A DNA stretch of 64,000 nucleotides from Candidatus Methanohalarchaeum thermophilum. GTDB taxonomy: Archaea > Halobacteriota > Methanonatronarchaeia > Methanonatronarchaeales > Methanonatronarchaeaceae. A program made the position numbers and the translations under genes. The stretch spans positions 1,623,498 to 1,687,497 of the forward strand of contig MSDW01000001.1 of assembly GCA_001914405.1 (NCBI GenBank), given 5' to 3'. Below, in pieces: positions 55,129 through 61,847 of the stretch. The notes under the pieces were generated by a model. That model worked only from the letters and a program-made list of their open reading frames with translations, did not search any database and had not been told where the DNA came from. The first letter of the stretch is position 1; the number at the start of each line of letters is the position of its first letter.

Positions 55129-55884
55129 TTAGATAAAGGTTGTTGTAGCTAGATTATGTAGTAGTTCAATTGATCTTTGGCCTTTATTTGTTATCCAATA
55201 TTCTCCTCCACTGTGTTTTTGTATAATGAATCCTTTTTCTCTCAATAGGTCTAAATGGAACATTAGATTTCCTCCTTTTAAGTCGGTGATCTCAGAGATC
55301 TGTGAGAACGACATGTTTTCTTGATAAAGTCTCTTTAAGATTTCTAGTCTTATTTCGTTTGCTAGAGGAGATAATACATCTTTAACTATATCTGGTGATA
55401 TTTTGTGCGGTTCTACTTCTCCCTCGGTTTGCTTTAAAGTAGGTGTTTCAAGTGACTTGAATAACCTTGTCTCTTTTTTCATTAATTCAAAAACCACTTC
55501 AAAGCAATATCTGCATCTATCGTATGGCATCTTTTCTTCTAAGTTATCTAATTCTTTTTTCTTTCTCTCAACCAAATCATCAATCTCCCCTGACTCTATA
55601 TCCTTTAATTCCTCGTATACCTCATTAAAGAAATCATTAAATTTTTCAACACAGTCTTTACTCATATCACAGTCTTCATTTATGTTTCTTTCAATCTCCT
55701 TGGTTATCTCACTTGATTGATGATCAATATAAGATGAAAGCATTCGGTCCGATACCGTGTTTGTGATCATGTTCTTAATCTCTTTTCTCAGGCTCTCCCT
55801 GTATCTACGTACTTCGTCGTTTAAACTTTCAATTTCGTCTTTTAATTCCTCTATCTCGTTTTCTGGCACTGTTCGACTATTCAT
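55129..55884 (-). CDS. Coiled-coil protein with C-terminal ArsR-like winged helix
   Basis: About 251 residues. Residues 1-130 are long charged helices (coiled coil). A CRYC motif follows with VFELM, and then a winged helix at about 165-245: VLSPLANEIRLEILKRLYQE, MSFSQISEITDLKGGNLMFH, LREKGFI. The HTH half resembles the archaeal ArsR/HTH_20 regulators that bind DNA as dimers; the coiled coil fits dimerisation. The single CxxC could bind a metal if paired across a dimer. The target is unknown. I prefer the ATG at 55884 to a TTG seven codons upstream. Confidence 0.78.
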   Translation of the reverse strand: MNSRTVPENEIEELKDEIESLNDEVRRYRESLRKEIKNMITNTVSDRMLSSYIDHQSSEITKEIERNINEDCDMSKDCVEKFNDFFNEVYEELKDIESGEIDDLVERKKKELDNLEEKMPYDRCRYCFEVVFELMKKETRLFKSLETPTLKQTEGEVEPHKISPDIVKDVLSPLANEIRLEILKRLYQENMSFSQISEITDLKGGNLMFHLDLLREKGFIIQKHSGGEYWITNKGQRSIELLHNLATTTFI

Positions 55885-56045
55885 CTTATTTAAAATATTT
55901 ACCAAAATCTAATAAATCTACCTAATTAAGACCAAAAACCTAAAAAATAACCTAAATAAATAGAAAGAAAAATACAGGTAAAATAGATGTAAAACTAAAA
56001 CATAAAAAAGATAAGACGGAAACAACCAAAAAGAAAAAAGTCAAA

Positions 56046-56090
56046 GTCAACTACCCCTCCTTAATCAGAGATTTTGGAAGGGGTTGAAAG
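56046..56090 (-). repeat. Palindromic box, copy h
   Basis: Minus-strand reading: CTTTCAACCCCTTCC, AAAATCTCTGATTAAGG, AGGGGTAGTTGACTTTG. The outer arms change to CAA / TTG type pairing. It flanks the GC-rich locus on its left side, in the same orientation as copy i on the right. Confidence 0.65.
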
Positions 56091-56094
56091 AGCC

Positions 56095-56470
56095 CTAAGC
56101 AGGGGTAGAAGATTAGCCTAATGCGATGCCCCCTCAAAGGCCCAAAGACCAAGACCATTTAGTCAGAGTCGGAGTCTGATTCGGAGTCGGAGACCGAGGA
56201 TGGGGCAGTATGAGTTATGTTTGGGGCTGATTGTCTGACAAATACATCTTGGGGGTGACTCCCAAGCCATTAGGCTTTGGAAGTCCAGGCGGATGAAACA
56301 CGCCGATGTCGCCTAACCCAATTGGCGTGCAACATTGCCTTGGATCCTCTAATGCCTGCCCCGACATTGGCGATGGGAACTGAACCGCGTCTACGCTGAG
56401 ATGGCTTATAAAGCCCAACAAAGGGGAGGTTTAAACCCTGTGGGAGAAGTTGCTCCTCTCCTATATCCTA
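56095..56470 (+). ncRNA. GC-rich structured RNA, candidate RNase P RNA
   Basis: About 380 nt, strongly GC-enriched against AT-rich flanks. GGAAGTCCA (56279-56287) resembles CR-I of RNase P RNA, and TGAGATGGCTTATA (56397-56410) resembles CR-V. AAG(U)CCA at 56281-56287 pairs with UGGCUU at 56402-56407, keeping the bulged U of helix P4. GGGCT (56224-56228) can pair with AGCCC (56412-56416) as P2. A GTGCAACA at 56327 resembles the CR-II segment, and a P3-like hairpin CTTGGGGG...CCCAAG lies between. I could not draw P1 convincingly. If it is not RNase P RNA it is still a likely structural RNA. Palindromic boxes flank it. Confidence 0.42.
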
Positions 56471-56486
56471 CCCTAATTTAACATAG

Positions 56487-56553
56487 GTTGATTTATTCCT
56501 CTACCAAAATCAGAGATCTTAGAAGGGGGGTCTTTTCAACCACTAAGATAAAA
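56487..56553 (-). repeat. Palindromic box, copy i
   Basis: Minus-strand reading: TTTATCTTAGTGGTTGAA, AAGACCCCCC, TTCTAAGATCTCTGATTTTG, GTAGAGGAATAAATCAACC. Outer arms GGTTGA / TCAACC are perfect. It lies between the GC-rich locus and the beta-CASP gene. Confidence 0.75.
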
Positions 56554-56677
56554 TAGATAATAACCAAATTTTAAACTCCAAAATTAAGAATAAAACTAAA
56601 TTTTCAAATAAAATAAATGTAGATATAGAACGAAATCGAAAATAAAATTTTTAATTTAAATTAATTAGGTTGATAAG

Positions 56678-58300
56678 GTGTCAAAAGACGACAAGCAAAA
56701 TAGAGATAAAAGAGAAATAGTTTTTTTGGGTGGAGTAGAAGGTGTTCAAGGAAGCTGCTTTTACCTAAACGCAGGTAAACGGGACTACTTAATTGACTGT
56801 GGAATAAAACAGGAACAGCCAGCAGAATCCCCTGATTTCTCCTATCTAAACGAAAAAAACATTAAAATAGACGGAGTCTTCTTAACGCACGCACACTTAG
56901 ATCACTCCGGTGGTCTTCCATACCTAGAAGCAGATGACTATCTCACCGAAGAAGCCAAAATAATAGCTACAAATCCCACAAAGAACTTAGTTGAAACATT
57001 ACTCTGGGATAGCTTAAAAATCCACAAAATGGAAACCAAGAACCAAGGCCTAGATCAAAGCTATGGCCAAAATGATATAAGATCAATACTAGGTCGGTTC
57101 AAAGGAGTTGATTATGGAAAATATCAACTAAACAACCTAGACATAGAACTAGGATCCTCAACCCATATCCTAGGCAGCTCCTGGATCAAAATAACTTTAC
57201 AAGGAACCAAAATAACTTTCTCTGGAGACATAGGAGGAAACCACAGAACAAACCACCTAAAAGAACTGCAGAATCCAGGAGAAACCGATATACTAGTACT
57301 AGAATCAACATACGGCGACCAAAAAAACCAACCATCATTCACAGAAGCAAAAAACAAAGTATATAAACAAATAAAAGAATCACTAAACAAAAATGAACCA
57401 GTACTTATACCATGCTTCGCTATCGGTCGATCACAGGAAATCCTACAACTAATAAGAGAAAGAGAACACCAACTTCCAGACACAACTGAAATAGTATATG
57501 ATGGAATGATCTCAAAGGCCATGTCCGATTACCACAACTACGCAACCCATAGCTACATGAACGAAGCAATAATGAACTACAAATCCAACTCCAATGACTT
57601 AAAACCATTCTTACCAGACAAAGCATACAAACCGAACAAAATGGAAGAAAGACACAGACTATTAGATGGAGAAAAAACTCCATTGATAGTAGCTCCATCG
57701 GGAATGCTCGAAGGAGGATGGTCACCATACTACCTAATAAAAATGACAAAAAACTACGAAAACGCAAAGATCATACTAACCGGTCACCAAGTAACAGGAT
57801 CAGTAGGAAGAAAACTACTAGAAGCTAAAAGAGAAGACAAAAACAAAGTAAAAGTCCAAGTAACAGCATTAATGCCACCAGAAGAAGCCGACGAATTAAA
57901 CGGAAAAGGATATGGATTCCATGAAAAAAACATAAAAATACCAACAAACTGGGTAGAACAAGTAAACGGATTCAGCGGCCACTCAGCAGCAAACCAACTA
58001 CTACAATTCACCAGAAAAACAAACCCCAAAAAAATATACCTCACCCACGGAGAACCAAAAACAAAAAAACAATTTAAAACATTCCTAGAAAAAAACCTAA
58101 ACTCAAAAATAAAAATACCAAAACTAAACCAAAAAACAACAATAAAAACAAAAGAAAACGGCAAAACAACAATCAACCCAAACAAAATCAAAAAACTAAA
58201 AACCAAAATAAACAACCTAGAACAAAAAATCCAAAAACACGAAAAAACACTACAAAAACTCCAAACCAAAAACCAAAAACAAAACAAAAAACAAAAATAA
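56678..58300 (+). CDS. Beta-CASP metallo-beta-lactamase RNase (aCPSF2-like)
   Basis: A 540-residue RNA-processing nuclease. The metallo-beta-lactamase motifs are THAHLDHSGGLPYL (motif 2, about 72-85), LGSSWIKI and FSGDIG (motif 4). The beta-CASP motifs are LVLESTYGD (A), PCFAIGRSQEIL (near B), VAPSGMLEGG and FSGHSA (C). No KH domains precede the core, so it is not aCPSF1; it fits the aCPSF2 group. The last 70 residues are a Lys/Gln/Asn-rich coiled coil. The start is GTG after AGGTTGATAAG. The coding strand shifts from G-rich to C-rich from start to end, the clearest case in the window. Confidence 0.88.
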   Translation: MSKDDKQNRDKREIVFLGGVEGVQGSCFYLNAGKRDYLIDCGIKQEQPAESPDFSYLNEKNIKIDGVFLTHAHLDHSGGLPYLEADDYLTEEAKIIATNPTKNLVETLLWDSLKIHKMETKNQGLDQSYGQNDIRSILGRFKGVDYGKYQLNNLDIELGSSTHILGSSWIKITLQGTKITFSGDIGGNHRTNHLKELQNPGETDILVLESTYGDQKNQPSFTEAKNKVYKQIKESLNKNEPVLIPCFAIGRSQEILQLIREREHQLPDTTEIVYDGMISKAMSDYHNYATHSYMNEAIMNYKSNSNDLKPFLPDKAYKPNKMEERHRLLDGEKTPLIVAPSGMLEGGWSPYYLIKMTKNYENAKIILTGHQVTGSVGRKLLEAKREDKNKVKVQVTALMPPEEADELNGKGYGFHEKNIKIPTNWVEQVNGFSGHSAANQLLQFTRKTNPKKIYLTHGEPKTKKQFKTFLEKNLNSKIKIPKLNQKTTIKTKENGKTTINPNKIKKLKTKINNLEQKIQKHEKTLQKLQTKNQKQNKKQK

Positions 58301-58500
58301 AAAACCAAATTCCACAAAAAACCACCAAAAAACCAAAAAAAAATAAGTAAACAGCTAAAATCAAGAACCAAAATAAAATAAAAATAAATTAAAAAGCAAG
58401 ATCAGCTTATTATGTATGCTTTATCTATTTTAGGTTTTTTATTTATTTTCCAAAAATTTATTTAATCTTTTATCATAATGGTGACATAAGTTAAATTCTC

Positions 58501-58749
58501 ATGATGGGCAAGAAAAGAGGCCGATGGAAAATAATTCTAGATCTTTTAGAGTCAATAGCCGAAAATGGAGAATGTAACAAAACCGAAGCTATGAGAGGAG
58601 CCAAGCTAGACTGGAGAAACTTCAAAAAATACCACAAATTCCTAGAAAAAAACAATTACATAAAAATAACAGAACAAGAAAACCTCAAAGTAACACAAGA
58701 AGGAAAAAAACTACTAAAAGACCTAAAAAAGGTAAACAAAAAACTCTAA
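58501..58749 (+). CDS. Small winged-helix protein
   Basis: An 82-residue basic protein that is one winged helix: IILDLLESIAENGECNKTEAMRGAKL, given as IILDLLESIAENGE and NKTEAMRGAKL, then FKKYHKFLEKNNYIKI and TQEGKKLLKDLKK. It matches the archaeal HTH_45-type single-domain regulators found in many copies per genome. It could bind DNA; the target is unknown. An alternative start is the second Met. Confidence 0.75.
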   Translation: MMGKKRGRWKIILDLLESIAENGECNKTEAMRGAKLDWRNFKKYHKFLEKNNYIKITEQENLKVTQEGKKLLKDLKKVNKKL

Positions 58750-58829
58750 AAACCAAATAACATAAAAAAACAAATAAACAAGTAAATAACAAAAAATTTT
58801 ATTAGTTGTAATTAATCAGTTTTTAATTT

Positions 58830-59057
58830 TTAGTTTTCAGTTGGTAATCTAATTAATTCTTTTCCAAATTCACTTAATAAAATCTTCTTTTTGCTTTTGT
58901 CAGTAATATTTATGGCACCCACATCCTTTAAGAAATTAATAGCTATTTCTAGTCGTTCTTTTTCTAATTCAACTTTATTGCTTAATTCTTTTAAGTCTAC
59001 TTTTTCTTCTTCATTTTCTTTTATATGAGAGGTCACCACATCAAGTGAACTCATCAT
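58830..59057 (-). CDS. Small helical/HTH-like protein
   Basis: About 75 residues: VTSHIKENEEEKVDLKELSN, LEIAINFLKDVGAINITDKS, KILLSEFGKEL. The pattern is a winged-helix with a C-terminal wing and FGKEL helix. The longer frame up to 59162 is hydrophobic and low complexity; AGGAGG sits ahead of the ATG pair at 59054-59057, which fixes the start. It diverges from the surface-protein operon at 59203, so it might regulate it. The function is not known. Confidence 0.65.
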   Translation of the reverse strand: MMSSLDVVTSHIKENEEEKVDLKELSNKVELEKERLEIAINFLKDVGAINITDKSKKKILLSEFGKELIRLPTEN

Positions 59058-59202
59058 TATTATAATAATCCTCCTATTTCTCATAACAAAAATACAAAAC
59101 CCAGCCTTAAAAAAATTACCTGAAAAAACCACATGCAAAAACCACCAAAAAAACCCACACACCCTTTAAGCCAAAACAAAGAAAGATAAACAAAACAAGA
59201 AA

Positions 59203-61833
59203 ATGAATAACACAGTTAAAAACCTACTCACAATAGCAATAGCAACAACAATAATACTAACAGGAATAACCCTAATAACAACCCCGACAAAAGCCACCCA
59301 AACAGGAGCAGATATCCCAGACTATGGAGAAATGAGTTCTTCGTATGATAAATCCGAGATAGATGACATGATTTCTGATGGAGAATTAGATGAAGACGAC
59401 TTCGATGAAGAAGTACCAAATAAATTGGTTTTCCCAGATGGAGAATACGACAACTTCCAAGTCGCTGTTGAGAATATAACTATTGCCTCTGCAACAAGAG
59501 GAGGAGCAGTAATTGATGCAGGTGGAGATGATTACGCAATAGATGTTGAAGGAACAGATGAAGCTAAAACAATAACAATAAAAGGATTTAAAGTAACAGG
59601 ATGGACAACTGGCGGAATAGCACACGGAACGGATGCTAAAGACGGAACAGTAGTAGATGTAATACACAATAAAGTAAAAACTGGTGGAAGTGGCCCTGTT
59701 GCTCACGGCAATTCAATCCAAGTTGTTGGAGACGGTTCAGTTATTAAATACAACTATGTTGAAGTAACTGGATACGACCATGAGGAGCCTGATTGGGCTA
59801 CTTCAGGAATACTTGGAATGGCAAAGAACCTAGAGATAACAAACAACAAAGTCGAGTTTGTAGACGCTGGGGAATCCTCACACCACGTGGGAATAGCAGT
59901 AGGACAATGGCAAAGTGAAGAAATTAATCTCCCTGCTGAACAAGCTCTAGTGAAAGATAACACAATAATCGGCTCTGAAACAGGTATATCGGTTGAAGGC
60001 GGAACAGACTCCGATGTAGTTGAACATAACCTAATAAAAGACACAGAAACAGCAGTTGCAACAGGAACTTCAGGAGATGACTCAGGAGAAACACCAACCA
60101 ATACAGAAGTTCACTTCAATAACCTATCGAATAACGAATATGGTGTATGTAATTACGGCGATGACACTGTTAACGCCACTCTTAACTATTGGGGTAGTAA
60201 TAGTGGCCCAAGTAACAGCTCAAACACCTATAATGTTAGTGATCAAGGAGTTAAAGTAGTTGGAGATGTTGATTACACGCCTTGGTTAGTGAGAACTGAT
60301 GATAAAGATGAGTGTACTTCTTTTGCTCCCGTTGTTAACGATGATACAGGATTAAAATATTCTTCAATCCAAGAAGCAATAGATAACGCTGAAGAAGGTA
60401 ATAAAATATTAATTAAGCCTGGGAAATATCAGGAAGAAGTTGAAGTTGAAGAGGATATAACTTTGAAAGGAACTAGTTCACCTTTTGGTAACCAACCAGC
60501 TATTGTCAAGGATGGAGTAAACATCAGAGTTGATGGTGTAACTGTTAAAAACCTCAAAATAACAAATACAGGAAATAGCGGAGAGCAAGAAGCAATATTC
60601 GTAGGAGATCCAAATGGATACGAAGATGATTCAAGCGAGCAAATACTAATTAAAAATAATCTAATTGATGGAGTAAACACTACTAGTAGTGATTTTTCCG
60701 TAGAAGGTATACATATAAAGACATACGGTGAAGGCCATATAGAAGGTGTAGTGATAGAAAATAACATAATTAGGGATATAAAGCAATTGAAATATGGTGC
60801 TGATGGTATAAAACTTCAAGCAGACCTCGAGAATATTGAAATTGTGGATAATGAGATTTCTGGTGTAGAGGGATATTGGAGTTATGGAATAGTCTCCACA
60901 CCATCTTCTTTGCAACCGGGTGTTCCTAAGGATGTCTTGATTAGGTATAATAACTTTTCTGAGATTTCTTCTGTCCATGAGAACTGGGCAAATGTCATAG
61001 GAATAGATGGAGGTGAAGACTTGGGTTACGCGAGTGCAAGTGAAGTGGAATTTAATTACAATAATATCTTTGATACAACAGCTATTGTAGTTAATAAAGA
61101 TTCTGATAGTGTTCTTGATGCTAGGTTAAATTATTGGGGTGATGAAACTGGTCCTGAGAGAACTATTCAGGGAGAATCTGATAAAAAGGTCGGTGATGGA
61201 GCTAAAGTTGTTGGAGAAGTAGGATTTAAGCCTTGGTTGCCTAAGCCAGTAGATGAGTTTACAAATAGGAATTACAAGGTTTCAACGATGAAGCTTGAGA
61301 AGGGATGGAACACCTTCTCAGTTCCTTTTGAAATATCAAGTGATGAATTGTTTGGTGAACTAATCCCAAGCTACGAAGATCCAGTAGTTTCTGCGTATAA
61401 ATACGATTCAGAGGCCGATAAATGGAAAGAGGTAAATAAGGGCCGAGATGAGATTGAGGCTATGCAAGCGATTTATATTAAGGTTGATAGGCCGGTAAAA
61501 GTGAACTTGGATGTAAATGCTGAGCTTAGGTCTCCTCCTGCCGTTGAATTGGATTCGGGATGGAATTTAGTAGGTCCTTCACCAATGGAAATCTTTAGTT
61601 CTGTTCAGTTGTCAGATGGATTTGGTATAAATAAGATTGAGGAAGTTTCTGCAGTTTTGAGTGGTGGACCGAATGAAAAATCGTGGAAGTATCAACCTGG
61701 ACAGTCTACTGGTGATGAACCTGATGTTAGTGCATTTAGTGGATATTGGGTATACATGGATGGTGGTGAAGAGATATACGGGTTTAAAGAGTCTCCAAAG
61801 CTAAATAAGTTAGCAAGTGAAGCTGGGTCATAA
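59203..61833 (+). CDS. Exported right-handed beta-helix surface protein
   Basis: An 876-residue protein. A signal peptide spans residues 1-31 (LTIAIATTIILTGITLITT, cleavage near TKA). Two parallel beta-helix regions follow (about 75-350 and about 365-670) with recurring I-x-N-N/V-I-E-N rungs (ITIKGFKV, LEITNNKVEF, VIENNIIRD, IEIVDNEIS) and LNYWG at the end of each, as in NosD/pectin-lyase-like archaeal surface proteins. A C-terminal domain (about 690-860) has two GWN motifs (LEKGWNTFSVPFE, LDSGWNLVGP). No PGF-CTERM or transmembrane tail is visible. It is acidic throughout. The next gene starts 14 nt later, so they are cotranscribed. Confidence 0.85.
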   Translation: MNNTVKNLLTIAIATTIILTGITLITTPTKATQTGADIPDYGEMSSSYDKSEIDDMISDGELDEDDFDEEVPNKLVFPDGEYDNFQVAVENITIASATRGGAVIDAGGDDYAIDVEGTDEAKTITIKGFKVTGWTTGGIAHGTDAKDGTVVDVIHNKVKTGGSGPVAHGNSIQVVGDGSVIKYNYVEVTGYDHEEPDWATSGILGMAKNLEITNNKVEFVDAGESSHHVGIAVGQWQSEEINLPAEQALVKDNTIIGSETGISVEGGTDSDVVEHNLIKDTETAVATGTSGDDSGETPTNTEVHFNNLSNNEYGVCNYGDDTVNATLNYWGSNSGPSNSSNTYNVSDQGVKVVGDVDYTPWLVRTDDKDECTSFAPVVNDDTGLKYSSIQEAIDNAEEGNKILIKPGKYQEEVEVEEDITLKGTSSPFGNQPAIVKDGVNIRVDGVTVKNLKITNTGNSGEQEAIFVGDPNGYEDDSSEQILIKNNLIDGVNTTSSDFSVEGIHIKTYGEGHIEGVVIENNIIRDIKQLKYGADGIKLQADLENIEIVDNEISGVEGYWSYGIVSTPSSLQPGVPKDVLIRYNNFSEISSVHENWANVIGIDGGEDLGYASASEVEFNYNNIFDTTAIVVNKDSDSVLDARLNYWGDETGPERTIQGESDKKVGDGAKVVGEVGFKPWLPKPVDEFTNRNYKVSTMKLEKGWNTFSVPFEISSDELFGELIPSYEDPVVSAYKYDSEADKWKEVNKGRDEIEAMQAIYIKVDRPVKVNLDVNAELRSPPAVELDSGWNLVGPSPMEIFSSVQLSDGFGINKIEEVSAVLSGGPNEKSWKYQPGQSTGDEPDVSAFSGYWVYMDGGEEIYGFKESPKLNKLASEAGS

Positions 61834-61847
61834 GAGGAGGTTTTCTA

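Noticed and set aside
56215-56421. 68-codon minus-strand frame in the GC-rich locus
   Set aside because: No family resemblance; the GC-rich island is better explained as structural RNA.
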